From RBG-16-66-20 sp052386675 (GTDB taxonomy: Bacteria; Pseudomonadota; Gammaproteobacteria; Burkholderiales; SG8-39): 64,000 nucleotides of DNA. This document shows, one piece after another, positions 20,548 through 29,828 of the stretch. Position 1 is the stretch's first letter. Every line of letters begins with the position of its first letter. Where the stretch lies: contig JBQTJX010000038.1 of assembly GCA_052386675.1 (NCBI GenBank), positions 60,219 through 124,218 on the forward strand, written 5' to 3'. The notes below the pieces were generated by a model. It saw only the letters and a list, made by a program, of their open reading frames with translations. It did no database searches and was not told the DNA's origin. The position numbers and the translations under genes are program-made.

Positions 20548-22206
20548 CTAGCGCCCGCCCAGCATCTCCGCCGCGTGCTTGCGCGTGGTGGCCGTGATTT
20601 CCGTCCCGCCCAGCATCCTCGCCAATTCCTCGATGCGCCCGGAACGATCCAGCCGCGACAGCAGCGAACTGACCTTTCCCCGGCCACCGGACCTGGACAC
20701 CGTCCACTGCTCATCCCCCTGCGCCGCCACCTGAGGCAGGTGCGTCACGCACAGCACCTGCCGGTCGCGGCCCAGTTTCTTCAGCGCGCGCCCGACCGTC
20801 TCGGCGACCGCGCCGCCGATCCCCGCATCCACTTCGTCGAACACCAGCGTGCCAACAGGCGATTCCTTCGCCGCGACCAGCTGGATGGCGAGACTCACTC
20901 GCGCCAGTTCGCCGCCGGAGGCCACCTTCGCCAGCGGCCGCAAAGGCAGGCTCGGATGCGAAGCGACGTCGAAGGACACGGACTCCATCCCGTTCGCACC
21001 GGGTTCCTCAAGCGCAGAAAGCGTGGCGGCGAATCGCCCGCCAGACATCGCCAGGCCCTGCATCGCCTGCGTCACGTCCTTGCCCAGCGCCAGCGCCGCG
21101 GACTTGCGTTTGGCAGACAGCTTCTTCGCCGCCAACTCGTAGCGCGCACGCGCGGCTTCCACTTCGCGCTTCAGCGCCTCGGGGCTGGCCGCGAGCTCCA
21201 GTTCCTTGAAGCGCTGCGCCAGCGCCTGCTCCAGCGCCGGCAGTTCGGACGGCCGCACACGATGCTTGCGCCCGGCGGCGTGCAAGGCCTCGATGCGCTG
21301 TTCCGTTTCCTTCAGCGCCTGCGGATCCAGGTCCACGCGTGACGCGTAGTCGCGCAGGTCGCGCGCGGCTTCGCCCGCTTGCACCTCGGCGGACTCCAGC
21401 ATCTCCACGATGGCCTTCAGGCGTTCGTCGTGCTCCGACAGCGCGCGCAGCCGACTCGCTACGGCCGACAACTGCGGCAGGCAGGCGCCATCGGCTTCCG
21501 ACAATGCTTCCAGTGACGATTGCGCCCCGGCGAGCAGGCTGGAGCCGTGCGCGAGCCGCTGGTGCTGCGCGGAAAGCGAATCCCACTCCCCCTCCTTCAG
21601 CGAGAGTTTCTTCAGTTCGGCGAGCTTCTCCTGCAGTTCGGCGCGCTCGGACTCGCGCTTCGCGAACGCCTCCTGCGCTTCCGCCGCGAGCGACTCCAAC
21701 CGCTTCCATCCTCGCCAGGCCTCGGCGCAGGCGCGCGCCAGGTCCTGCGCGCCTGCGTGCGCATCCAGCAGGTCGCGCTGCGCGGCGGCGCGCAGCAGCG
21801 ACTGGTGCTCGTGCTGGCCGTGGATGTCCACCAAATGTTCGCCCGCTTCGCGCAACTGCGCCAGCGTCGCGGCATGGCCGTTGACGAAGCAGCGCGAGCG
21901 GCCGCCGCGGTCGAGGGTCCGGCGAAGGATCACCATGCCGGGATCGCCTTCCAGCCCGGCCTCGGCGAGGTGCCGCTCCAGCGCGGCGTCGCCGCCGGTC
22001 TCGAATTCCGCGGACAGCTCCGCGCGCTCGGCGCCTTCGCGCACCAGCGACGCATCGGCGCGGCCGCCGACGAGCAATTCCAATGCGTCGACCAGGATGG
22101 ACTTGCCCGCGCCAGTCTCGCCGCTCAACACGGTGAACCCGGCACCGGCCTCCAGTTCGGCGCGCTCGACGATGACGAAGTCGCGGATGGACAGCGCGCG
22201 CAGCAT
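20548..22206 (-). CDS. recN: DNA repair ATPase RecN
   Basis: Encodes 552 residues of the SMC-like RecN family. It has a Walker A motif GETGAGKS (29-36), IHGQHEHQSLL, a long alpha-helical coiled-coil centre, then the ABC signature ASGGELARVSLAIQ and Walker B LVFDEVDAGIGG. It works in double-strand break repair. It starts 9 bases after the nadK stop, so the two are co-transcribed, as in many betaproteobacteria. Confidence 0.96.
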   Translation of the reverse strand: MLRALSIRDFVIVERAELEAGAGFTVLSGETGAGKSILVDALELLVGGRADASLVREGAERAELSAEFETGGDAALERHLAEAGLEGDPGMVILRRTLDRGGRSRCFVNGHAATLAQLREAGEHLVDIHGQHEHQSLLRAAAQRDLLDAHAGAQDLARACAEAWRGWKRLESLAAEAQEAFAKRESERAELQEKLAELKKLSLKEGEWDSLSAQHQRLAHGSSLLAGAQSSLEALSEADGACLPQLSAVASRLRALSEHDERLKAIVEMLESAEVQAGEAARDLRDYASRVDLDPQALKETEQRIEALHAAGRKHRVRPSELPALEQALAQRFKELELAASPEALKREVEAARARYELAAKKLSAKRKSAALALGKDVTQAMQGLAMSGGRFAATLSALEEPGANGMESVSFDVASHPSLPLRPLAKVASGGELARVSLAIQLVAAKESPVGTLVFDEVDAGIGGAVAETVGRALKKLGRDRQVLCVTHLPQVAAQGDEQWTVSRSGGRGKVSSLLSRLDRSGRIEELARMLGGTEITATTRKHAAEMLGGR

Positions 22207-22215
22207 CAGCCCGCC

Positions 22216-23112
22216 CTAGTCATCCTCGCGCTTGCCCACCGCCTTGCTCCAGCGCAGCTTCTCGCGCAGCATGGTGAAGTAGCTGTAGCCCGGCGGGTGC
22301 ACGAAGCGGATGGCGTTGGCCGAGCGCTTGAGCACCAGGCGGTCGCCCTCCTGCAGGTCGGTGAGCGCGAAGCCGTCGAAATGGGCGCGCGCGTCCACCG
22401 CGCGCACCAGCTCGATCTCGATCACGCTGGCGTCGCTCACGCTCACCGGCCGCGCCGAGAGCACATGCGGGTTGAGCGGCACCAGCGCGAAGGCCGGCAC
22501 GGTGGGCTGCAGGATCGGCCCCTGCGCCGAGAGCGCGTAGGCGGTGGAGCCGGTCGGCGTGGCGACGATGACGCCGTCGGCGCGCAACGCGTAGACGTAC
22601 TCGCCGTCGATGCTCAACTTGAACTCGATCAGGCGCGCCTGCGAGCCCTTGCTCACCACCGCCTCGTTCAGCGCCACGGTGCTCATCAGCCGCTTGCCGT
22701 CGCGCAGGATCTCGGCTTCGATCAGGGCGCGCTCCTCGATGGTGTGCCGGCCCTCGAGGATCGCGCCCACGGAGGCGTCCATCTCGGACAGGGCGATGTC
22801 GGTCATGAAGCCCAGGCGCCCCTGGTTGATGCCCGCCAGCGGCACCTTGCGGTGCGCGAGGTTGCGCGCCGCCGCCAGCATGGTGCCATCCCCGCCCAGC
22901 ACGATGGCAAGGTCAGCGCTGCGGCCGATGTCGTCGAAACCGGCAATGGAGCCGTTCCCGCCGCCGTTGTCGCCCACCGTCGCAGCCGTTTCCCGCTCCA
23001 GCATCACCTCGCATCCGCGCTGGCGCAGCAGGTCGCGCAAGGCTCTGAGGGGCGTGGCGATCTCGGGCGCCGGCTTTCCAATCAGGGCTACGCGCTGGAA
23101 CGCAGGAGGCAT
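22216..23112 (-). CDS. nadK: NAD kinase
   Basis: Encodes 298 residues with the GGDGTML motif (about 74-80), the LNEAVV segment and ATPTGSTAYALSAQGP. It phosphorylates NAD to NADP. It is divergent from hrcA, with 28 bases between the two start codons. Confidence 0.96.
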   Translation of the reverse strand: MPPAFQRVALIGKPAPEIATPLRALRDLLRQRGCEVMLERETAATVGDNGGGNGSIAGFDDIGRSADLAIVLGGDGTMLAAARNLAHRKVPLAGINQGRLGFMTDIALSEMDASVGAILEGRHTIEERALIEAEILRDGKRLMSTVALNEAVVSKGSQARLIEFKLSIDGEYVYALRADGVIVATPTGSTAYALSAQGPILQPTVPAFALVPLNPHVLSARPVSVSDASVIEIELVRAVDARAHFDGFALTDLQEGDRLVLKRSANAIRFVHPPGYSYFTMLREKLRWSKAVGKREDD

Positions 23113-23140
23113 CGAAGGATTCTAACGGTAGAATGGAATC

Positions 23141-24160
23141 GTGCTGGACAAGCGCGCGCAGATCCTCCTCAAGACGCTGGTCGAACGCTATATCGCGGAA
23201 GGCCAGCCGGTGGGCTCGCGCACCCTTTCGCGGCACGCGGGCCTCGACCTGTCCCCGGCCACGGTGCGCAACGTCATGTCGGACCTGGAGGAGCTGGGCC
23301 TGATCACCAGCCCGCACACCTCCGCGGGCCGCATCCCCACCCCCCTGGGCTACCGCTTCTTCGTCGACACCCTGCTGGTGACCAAGCCCCTGGGCAGCGG
23401 CGACATCCACCAGCTCGAGGACAACCTGCACCCGGACAGCCCGCAGCGCGCCATCCAGACCGCCTCGCAGCTGCTGTCGCAGCTGACGCAGTTCGCGGGC
23501 GTGGTGATGACCCCGCGCCGGCGCTCGCTCTCGTTCCGCCAGATCGAGTTCCTCCGGCTGTCGGAGAAGCGAGTGCTGCTCATCGTGGTGACGCCGAACG
23601 GGGACGTGCAGAACCGCATCCTTTTCACCGAGCGCGACTACTCGCCCTCGGAGCTGGTCTCGGCCGCGAACTACTTCAACCAGCACTACTCCGGGCAGAG
23701 CTTCGAGGACATCCGCCTGCGGCTGCACGGCGAACTGAGCGAGATCCGGCAGGACATGGTCTCGCTGATGAGCGCCGCGCTCGAGGCCAGCGACAAGGCG
23801 GTGGCCGAGGGCCACGAGCAGTACGTGATCTCGGGCGAACGCAACCTGCTCGCGGTGCAGGACCTGTCCCAGGACATGTCGCGCCTGCGCCAGCTGTTCG
23901 AGCTGTTCGAGCGTAAGACCTCGCTCCTTCAGATCCTGGACATCTCGCTGCGCGGCGAAGGGGTGCAGATATTCATCGGCGGCGAATCCGGGGTGGCCGC
24001 GCCCGACGACGTCAGCGTGGTGACCGCGCCCTACAAGGTGGATGGAGAAGTGGTGGGCACCGTGGGCGTCATCGGCCCGACACGCATGGCCTACGACCGC
24101 GTCGTGCCCATCGTGGACGTCACCGCGAAACTGCTCTCCACGGCCCTGTCGCAGTCCTGA
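23141..24160 (+). CDS. hrcA: Heat-shock transcriptional repressor HrcA
   Basis: Encodes 339 residues. The winged-helix N-terminus (SRTLSRHAGLDLSPATVRNVMSDLEELGLI ... HTSAGRIPT) and the later IFIGGE segment are diagnostic of HrcA, which binds CIRCE inverted repeats upstream of chaperonin genes. The start is GTG at 23141. A TAGAAT at 23129-23134 would put the transcript start at that codon, but its -35 is poor. No CIRCE sequence is seen upstream of hrcA or grpE, so its targets here probably lie elsewhere, for example at groESL. Confidence 0.94.
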   Translation: MLDKRAQILLKTLVERYIAEGQPVGSRTLSRHAGLDLSPATVRNVMSDLEELGLITSPHTSAGRIPTPLGYRFFVDTLLVTKPLGSGDIHQLEDNLHPDSPQRAIQTASQLLSQLTQFAGVVMTPRRRSLSFRQIEFLRLSEKRVLLIVVTPNGDVQNRILFTERDYSPSELVSAANYFNQHYSGQSFEDIRLRLHGELSEIRQDMVSLMSAALEASDKAVAEGHEQYVISGERNLLAVQDLSQDMSRLRQLFELFERKTSLLQILDISLRGEGVQIFIGGESGVAAPDDVSVVTAPYKVDGEVVGTVGVIGPTRMAYDRVVPIVDVTAKLLSTALSQS

Positions 24161-24168
24161 ACGCGGTT

Positions 24169-25086
24169 TTGCGCGGGATTCTCCTCGTCAACCTGGGCAC
24201 GCCCGCCGCACCCACGGCAGACGCGGTGCGCAGCTACCTCGCCGAATTCCTCGGCGATCCCCGCGTCGTGGAAATCCCCCGCTTCATCTGGCTGCCGATC
24301 CTGTACGGCCTCGTCCTGCGCAGGCGCCCGGCGGAATCGGCCGCGAAGTACGCCAAAGTCTGGACCAGCGAGGGCTCGCCGCTGATGTTCCATACGCGCC
24401 GCCAGGCCGGGCTGCTCGCGGCCGGGATGCCGGAGGCGAAGGTGGCGTTCGCGATGCGCTACGGCGAACCCTCGATCGCTTCCGGTCTGGCGAAGCTGCG
24501 GGCCTGCGACGAGGTCCTCGTCGTGCCGATGTATCCCCAGTACGCACGAAGCACCACCGAGAGCATCCGTGACGTGATTCCGAAAGGGACGCGCATGCTC
24601 GAGGACTTCCACGACCATCCGGCCTACATTGCGGCGCTGGCCGCGCTGGTGCGCGAGGACTGGGCCGCGCACGGCCAGCCGCAGGTGCTGGTGATGAGCT
24701 TCCACGGCCTGCCGCAGCGTTCCATCGAGCGCGGCGACCCGTATTACCGCCAGTGCATGGCTACTGCGGCGTTGCTGGCGCAGGCGCTCGGGCTGGAGGA
24801 GGCGCGCTTTCGCGTCGGCTTCCAGTCGCGCTTCGGACCCGCGAAGTGGATCCAGCCCTACACCTCGGACATCCTCGCCCGGCTTGGGTCGGAGAAGACG
24901 AAACGGGTTGACGTGTTCTGCCCCGGCTTTGTCGCCGACTGCCTGGAGACGCTGGAGGAAATTGCCATGGAGGGACGGGAGATCTTCCAGCACGCGGGGG
25001 GCGGCGAGTACCGGGCCCTGCCCTGCCTGAACGAGCACCCCGCCTGGATCCGGGCGCTGGCGGAGATTTCGCGAACGCCCCCTTGA
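24169..25086 (+). CDS. hemH: Ferrochelatase
   Basis: Encodes 305 residues. LLVNLGTPAAPTADAVRSYL at the start, VPMYPQYARSTTESI, the catalytic-histidine segment MSFHGLPQRSIERGDPY and FQSRFGPAKWIQPYT identify HemH, which inserts Fe(II) into protoporphyrin IX. It is shorter than typical proteins of about 320-360 residues but both ends look intact. The start is TTG, eight bases after hrcA. Its stop codon forms part of the sigma-32-type -35 box for grpE. Confidence 0.94.
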   Translation: MRGILLVNLGTPAAPTADAVRSYLAEFLGDPRVVEIPRFIWLPILYGLVLRRRPAESAAKYAKVWTSEGSPLMFHTRRQAGLLAAGMPEAKVAFAMRYGEPSIASGLAKLRACDEVLVVPMYPQYARSTTESIRDVIPKGTRMLEDFHDHPAYIAALAALVREDWAAHGQPQVLVMSFHGLPQRSIERGDPYYRQCMATAALLAQALGLEEARFRVGFQSRFGPAKWIQPYTSDILARLGSEKTKRVDVFCPGFVADCLETLEEIAMEGREIFQHAGGGEYRALPCLNEHPAWIRALAEISRTPP

Positions 25087-25109
25087 AATCGGCGGATTCG
25101 CCCTCATGT
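25082..25109 (+). promoter_or_regulatory. Sigma-32-type heat-shock promoter for grpE-dnaK-dnaJ
   Basis: CTTGAAA (25082-25088) is an exact match to the sigma-32 -35 element. It is followed after 12 bases by CCCTCATGT (25101-25109), close to the CCCCATnT -10 element. The grpE ATG lies at 25137. The -35 overlaps the hemH stop codon. Confidence 0.75.
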
Positions 25110-25136
25110 GTTGTCGGTTCAACCACTTACGCGACC

Positions 25137-25688
25137 ATGTCCGACTCCGCCGAACAACCCCAATCCGCCCCCGTCGAGGAGAAATCCCTCGAAAAGCTGC
25201 TGGCCGAGGCCCAGGCCCGCGTGGAAGAACAGCGCGACGCTTGGGTGCGCGCCGTGGCCGAGACCGAGAACGTCCGCAAGCGGGCGCAAGCGGACGTGTC
25301 CGCCGCCCACAAGTTCGCAATCGAGCGCTTTGCCGAGGGGCTGGTGCCGGTGTGCGACAGCCTGGAGGCGACGCTGGCCGCCGCCGGCGAGGCCAACGAG
25401 GCCCTGAGAAGCGGGGTCGAGTTGACGCTCAAGCAGATGCGCGCCGCTCTGGAAAAAGCCGGCGTCACCGAGATCACGCCGGCCGTGGGCGAGCGCTTCG
25501 ACCCGAACCGCCACCAGGCCATGGCGGCGGTGGAGTCCGCCGCCGAACCAAACACGGTGGTGGCGGTGATGGTCAAGGGCTACCGGCTGCACGAGCGGAT
25601 CCTGCGCCCGGCGCTGGTGACGGTTGCGAAAGCCCTTGAAAACAAGGGCGGAAACCCCGATCTGAGTGGCAACCTGAACTCGAACTGA
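25137..25688 (+). CDS. grpE: Nucleotide exchange factor GrpE
   Basis: Encodes 183 residues: an N-terminal long helix (LEKLLAEAQARVEEQRDAWVRAVAETENVRKR), then the GrpE dimer and beta domains with GERFDPNRHQAM and VVAVMVKGYRLHERILRPALVTVAK. It releases ADP from DnaK. The ATG at 25137 is preferred; the TTG-initiated frame from 25083 would start inside the promoter -35 region. Confidence 0.96.
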   Translation: MSDSAEQPQSAPVEEKSLEKLLAEAQARVEEQRDAWVRAVAETENVRKRAQADVSAAHKFAIERFAEGLVPVCDSLEATLAAAGEANEALRSGVELTLKQMRAALEKAGVTEITPAVGERFDPNRHQAMAAVESAAEPNTVVAVMVKGYRLHERILRPALVTVAKALENKGGNPDLSGNLNSN

Positions 25689-25698
25689 AGGAACGGAC

Positions 25699-27642
25699 AT
25701 GAGCAAGATCATCGGCATCGACCTGGGCACCACGAACTCCTGCGTCGCGATCATGGAGGGCGGCAAGCCCAAGGTGATCGAGAACTCCGAGGGCGCGCGC
25801 ACCACGCCCTCGATCGTCGCCTATTCGGACGACGGCGACATCCTGGTCGGCGCCCCGGCCAAGCGCCAGGCGGTGACCAACGCCAAGAACACGCTCTACG
25901 CGGTGAAGCGCCTCATCGGCCGCAAGTTCGAGGAGAAGGAAGTACAGAAGGACATCTCGCTGATGCCCTACGCCATCGTCAAGGCCGACAACGGCGACGC
26001 CTGGGTGGAGGTGCGCGGCAAGAAGCTCGCCGCGCAGCAGGTCTCGGCCGAGGTGCTGCGCAAGATGAAGAAGACCGCCGAGGATTACCTGGGCGAGGAA
26101 GTCACCGAGGCCGTGATCACGGTGCCGGCCTACTTCAACGATTCCCAGCGCCAGGCAACCAAGGATGCCGGGCGAATTGCCGGCCTCGATGTCAAGCGCA
26201 TCATCAACGAGCCCACCGCGGCCGCGCTCGCCTTCGGCATGGACAAGAAGGAAGGCAAGGACCGCAAGATCGCGGTCTATGACCTGGGCGGCGGCACCTT
26301 CGACATCTCCATCATCGACATCGCCGCCGTCGAGGGCGAGCACCAGTTCGAGGTGCTCTCCACCAACGGCGACACGTTCCTGGGCGGTGAGGACTTCGAC
26401 CAGCGCCTGATCGACTACATCGTCGAGGAGTTCAAGAAGCAGTCCGGCGTGGACCTCGCCAAGGACCCGATCGCGCTGCAACGGGTGAAGTCCGCGGCCG
26501 AGCGCGCCAAGATCGAGCTCTCCTCGTCGCAGCAGACCGAGGTCAACGAGCCCTACATCGCGATGACCGGCGGCGCGCCGCAGCACCTGACGATGAAGAT
26601 CACGCGCGCCAAGTTCGAATCGCTGGTGGACGCGTTGATCGAGCGCACCATCGAGCCCTGCCGCGTCGCCATCAAGGATGCCGGGGTGAAGGTCACCGAC
26701 ATCCAGGACGTCATCCTGGTGGGCGGCATGACGCGCATGCCCAAGGTGGTGGACAAGGTGCGCGAGTTCTTCGGCAAGGAGCCGAGGAAGGACGTCAACC
26801 CTGACGAGGCGGTGGCCGTGGGCGCCGCGATCCAGGCCGGGGTGCTCAAGGGCGAGGTGAAGGACGTGTTGCTGCTCGACGTCACGCCGCTGTCGCTGGG
26901 CATCGAGACCCTGGGCGGGGTCATGACCAAGCTGATCCAGAAGAACACCACCATCCCGACCAAGGCGCAGCAGGTGTTCTCCACCGCAGACGACAACCAG
27001 ACCGCGGTCACCATCCACGTGCTGCAGGGCGAGCGCGAGGTGGCCGGCGGCAACAAGTCCCTGGGCCAGTTCAACCTCGCGGACATCGCGCCGGCGCCGC
27101 GCGGCCTGCCGCAGATCGAGGTCATGTTCGACATCGACGCCAACGGCATCCTGCATGTCACGGCCAAGGACAAGGCCACCGGCAAGGAAGCCAAGATCAA
27201 GATCCAGGCGGGCTCGGGACTGACCGAGGACGAGATCCAGCGCATGGTGAAGGACGCCGAGGCGCACGCCGAGGAAGACCGCAAGGCGCTGGAACTGGTC
27301 AACGCGCGCAACCAGTGCGAGGCGCTGGTTCACTCGGTGAAGAAATCGCTCGCCGAGCACGGCGACAAGCTGGACGCGGGAGAGAAGGAGAAGATCGAGG
27401 CCGCGCTGAAGGACGCCGAGGGCGTGATGAAGTCGGAGGACAAGGCGTCGATCGAGGCCAGGTCCCAGGCGCTGGCGCAGGCGTCGCAGAAGCTGGGCGA
27501 GAAGATCTACGCCGAGAGCCAGCAGGCGGCTCAAGGCGCCGCAGGTGCCGGCGAAGCAGCGGCAGCCGGAGAAGCGAAGAAGGACGACGGCAACGTGGTC
27601 GACGCGGAGTTCACTGAAGTCAAGGACAAAAAAGCCGGCTGA
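25699..27642 (+). CDS. dnaK: Chaperone DnaK (Hsp70)
   Basis: Encodes 647 residues, full length. IGIDLGTTNSCVA at the start, YDLGGGTFDISII, and LVGGMTRMP in the ATPase domain are followed by the substrate-binding domain (GVMTKLIQKNTTIPTKAQQVFSTA in part) and a Gly/Ala-rich lid tail. It is the ATP-driven folding chaperone working with DnaJ and GrpE. The ribosome site is GAAGGAAC. Confidence 0.98.
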   Translation: MSKIIGIDLGTTNSCVAIMEGGKPKVIENSEGARTTPSIVAYSDDGDILVGAPAKRQAVTNAKNTLYAVKRLIGRKFEEKEVQKDISLMPYAIVKADNGDAWVEVRGKKLAAQQVSAEVLRKMKKTAEDYLGEEVTEAVITVPAYFNDSQRQATKDAGRIAGLDVKRIINEPTAAALAFGMDKKEGKDRKIAVYDLGGGTFDISIIDIAAVEGEHQFEVLSTNGDTFLGGEDFDQRLIDYIVEEFKKQSGVDLAKDPIALQRVKSAAERAKIELSSSQQTEVNEPYIAMTGGAPQHLTMKITRAKFESLVDALIERTIEPCRVAIKDAGVKVTDIQDVILVGGMTRMPKVVDKVREFFGKEPRKDVNPDEAVAVGAAIQAGVLKGEVKDVLLLDVTPLSLGIETLGGVMTKLIQKNTTIPTKAQQVFSTADDNQTAVTIHVLQGEREVAGGNKSLGQFNLADIAPAPRGLPQIEVMFDIDANGILHVTAKDKATGKEAKIKIQAGSGLTEDEIQRMVKDAEAHAEEDRKALELVNARNQCEALVHSVKKSLAEHGDKLDAGEKEKIEAALKDAEGVMKSEDKASIEARSQALAQASQKLGEKIYAESQQAAQGAAGAGEAAAAGEAKKDDGNVVDAEFTEVKDKKAG

Positions 27643-27661
27643 CGCCGGGTAAGGAACCAGT

Positions 27662-28786
27662 TTGGCGAAGCGCGACTACTATGAAGTGCTCGGGGTAAAC
27701 CGGGACGCCTCCGACGAGGACATCAAGAAGGCGTACCGGAAACTCGACATGAAATGGCACCCGGACCGCAATCCGGACAACCCCAGGGCCGAGGAGAAGT
27801 TCAAGGAGGCGAAGGAAGCCTACGAGATCCTCTCGGAGGCGCCCAAGCGCTCGGCCTATGATCAGTATGGCCATGCCGGCGTGGACCAGGCCGCCGCCGC
27901 AGGCGCGGCCGGCGCCCAGGCCGGCTTCGGCGACATGTTCAGCGACATCTTCGGCGAGATATTCGGTGGCGGCGGCGGCCGCCAGGGCCGCTCCAACGTC
28001 TACCGTGGCGCCGACCTGCGCTACAACCTGGAAATCACCCTTGAACAGGCGGCGCACGGCTTCGAGACCAAGATCCGCATCCCGACGCTTACGGCCTGCG
28101 AGACCTGCAAAGGCACCGGCGCCAAGGCCGGCACCCAGCCCACCACCTGCACCACGTGCCGCGGCGCGGGCCAGGTGCGCGTGTCGCAGGGCCCCTTCTC
28201 CATCGCCCAGACCTGCCCGCGCTGCCACGGCAGCGGCAAGATGGTGGCGCATCCCTGCGTGACTTGCGCGGGCGCCGGGCGCATCAAGCACCAGAAGACC
28301 CTTTCGGTGCGCATTCCGTCAGGCGTGGACGAGGGCGACCGCGTGCGCCTGACGGGCGAGGGCGAGGCGGGCGTCAACGGCGGACCGGCCGGCGACCTCT
28401 ACGTGCAGGTCCACCTCAAGGCGCACCAGGTTTTCCAGCGCGACCACGACGACCTTCACTGCGAGATGCCGGTGTCCTTCGCCGCGGCGGCGCTGGGCGG
28501 CGACGTCGAAGTACCAACATTGGACGGCAGCGCGAAAATCAACGTCCCCGGCGGCACCCAGACCGGCAAGACATTCCGCCTGCGCGGCAAGGGCATCAAG
28601 GGCGTGCGCAGCCAGGCGCCGGGGGACCTCTTCTGCCACGTCGTGGTGGAAACGCCGGTGAACCTGACCGCGCGCCAGCGCGATCTGCTGGAGGAGTTCG
28701 AGACCATCAGCCAGAAAGACTCCGCGCGCCACAACCCGCGCGCCAAGGGCTGGTTCGACAAGGTCAAGGAATTTTTTGATACCTGA
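27662..28786 (+). CDS. dnaJ: Chaperone DnaJ (Hsp40)
   Basis: Encodes 374 residues: a J domain with HPD at 33-35, a Gly/Phe-rich region, four zinc-finger repeats (CETCKGTG, CTTCRGAG, CPRCHGSG, CVTCAGAG) and the C-terminal substrate domain. It stimulates DnaK ATPase. The start is TTG, behind AAGGAACC. It is the last gene before the integrated element, which begins 17 bases after the stop and leaves dnaJ intact. Confidence 0.97.
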   Translation: MAKRDYYEVLGVNRDASDEDIKKAYRKLDMKWHPDRNPDNPRAEEKFKEAKEAYEILSEAPKRSAYDQYGHAGVDQAAAAGAAGAQAGFGDMFSDIFGEIFGGGGGRQGRSNVYRGADLRYNLEITLEQAAHGFETKIRIPTLTACETCKGTGAKAGTQPTTCTTCRGAGQVRVSQGPFSIAQTCPRCHGSGKMVAHPCVTCAGAGRIKHQKTLSVRIPSGVDEGDRVRLTGEGEAGVNGGPAGDLYVQVHLKAHQVFQRDHDDLHCEMPVSFAAAALGGDVEVPTLDGSAKINVPGGTQTGKTFRLRGKGIKGVRSQAPGDLFCHVVVETPVNLTARQRDLLEEFETISQKDSARHNPRAKGWFDKVKEFFDT

Positions 28787-28803
28787 GTGAAACGTAAATC
28801 CTT

Positions 28804-28825
28804 AGTGCACGGGTAGGTAACGCGC
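28804..28825. other. Left attachment repeat of the element
   Basis: A 22-bp sequence starting AGTGCACGGGTAGG, identical to 36512-36533. The match falls away outside except for GGC one base further right. It lies 17 bases after the dnaJ stop. No tRNA or other RNA gene is recognisable here, so the target seems to be a plain intergenic site. Confidence 0.8.
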
Positions 28826-28969
28826 CGGCCTGCGTGGACTTCCGTAAGGGAATCACAGTCTTAGGCGCGAGATTTGCCCGGCGGCCCCTTGCGCCGCGCC
28901 CGATTCCGTGTCGATTCGATCCGCCTAGGGGACTACTGTAGGACTATCTGCCGAGGGAGGGACTACGAA

Positions 28970-29206
28970 ATGACGCAGGACGATTTCGAACGCAATATTC
29001 GCTCACAGTACTTCCCGGACTTACAGCGTAGAGCCTGCGCCACGGTAGAGGCCACAGAGGGGCCCTCGGAGGTTACTTTCGAACACTACGGCGTTCACGG
29101 CGCGGAGTTCGTTCTGCTGCGCATATCAAAGGACGATGTGCGCGCCTTCGTTCCGGCTGATCTAAAGGGATTGCGCGCGTTCCTCCCGCCAGCGGTAGGA
29201 AGCTAG
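28970..29206 (+). CDS. Small protein of unknown function at the left end of the element
   Basis: Encodes 78 residues (MTQDDFERNIRSQYFPDLQ...), unrecognised, with no membrane segment and a mixed alpha/beta look (EVTFEHYGVHGAEFVLLRISKDDVRAFV). The ATG has a purine-rich GAGGGAGGG ribosome site eight bases upstream, which favours a real gene. It is the only element gene on the plus strand and converges on the cargo operon with nine bases between stops. Confidence 0.55.
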   Translation: MTQDDFERNIRSQYFPDLQRRACATVEATEGPSEVTFEHYGVHGAEFVLLRISKDDVRAFVPADLKGLRAFLPPAVGS

Positions 29207-29215
29207 GCCGCGCGC

Positions 29216-29623
29216 CTAGCCGAAAAACGCGCTACCGCTCACGCCTTCGGCGACGCGCGGCGCGCGCCTCCGCTGCTCGAAGTACCGATCCACCATATCC
29301 CGCCGCCAGGCTGCGTCTACATCCTCTGTACCCTGCCGCGCGCGCTCGGGCTGCTGCGCCGCTGTCCAAGGATCGCTAGGCCCGACGGTGTAAACGCCGG
29401 CCTCGCCGTCTCTCATTGCGCCGCCCGCTAGATGCATGGCGAACGCTGCGGGCGAATAGCGCGATCCGCCGCACGTACAGATGATCGTCCCGTTCGCGCC
29501 GTCGCGCGGCTTGTGTCCCTCTGGCGAAAGCCTGCCATCGGGCGCGATTGGCGCCTTGCGGTCGCGGTTGCGCTCATGCACCGCCCGCCGTGACTTGCTG
29601 CTGAGAATGCCTTTAAGCTTCAC
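29216..29623 (-). CDS. Hypothetical protein, last gene of the element cargo operon
   Basis: Encodes 135 residues, hydrophilic and rich in Arg; IICTCGGSRYSP is the only cysteine motif. Not recognised. The start is GTG, overlapping the upstream stop by four bases (GTGA), as in coupled phage-type operons. It ends nine bases from the convergent small gene. Confidence 0.55.
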   Translation of the reverse strand: MKLKGILSSKSRRAVHERNRDRKAPIAPDGRLSPEGHKPRDGANGTIICTCGGSRYSPAAFAMHLAGGAMRDGEAGVYTVGPSDPWTAAQQPERARQGTEDVDAAWRRDMVDRYFEQRRRAPRVAEGVSGSAFFG

Positions 29624-29820
29624 GCACGGCCTCGCAGATACTTGGCGTGGATCGCTACCGCGTCAGCGGCAAGCTGCCGGCGACGCTGCCCCTCCGCTTG
29701 GGCGAATGCACGCTCGCACTTGCCACAAGGCCGCAACTGATCGCCGTGAACCGGGCAAATGGATACCCGGACGCCCGCAGCCTGCAACGCGGCGCCGAGT
29801 GCCGGAAGGCGTTGCGCCAT
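29620..29820 (-). CDS. Small putative zinc-binding protein
   Basis: Encodes 66 residues starting MAQRLPALGAALQAAG, with CPVHGDQLRPCGKCERAF, a C-x2-H-x6-C-x2-C arrangement that could hold one zinc ion. The ATG at 29820 is eight bases after the preceding stop. Function unknown; it lies between two other unknown cargo genes. Confidence 0.55.
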   Translation of the reverse strand: MAQRLPALGAALQAAGVRVSICPVHGDQLRPCGKCERAFAQAEGQRRRQLAADAVAIHAKYLRGRA

Positions 29821-29828
29821 CGCGGCAC

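Noticed and set aside
25087..25136. CIRCE element upstream of grpE
   Set aside because: No TTAGCACTC-N9-GAGTGCTAA-like repeat is present; a sigma-32 promoter is seen instead.
25573..27534. A 653-codon minus-strand frame over dnaK
   Set aside because: Known type of antisense open frame over dnaK in GC-rich genomes; no independent support.
28787..28870. A tRNA or tmRNA gene as integration target next to dnaJ
   Set aside because: The repeat and its surroundings do not fold into a tRNA cloverleaf and lack a T-loop GTTCRA motif, so the target looks intergenic.
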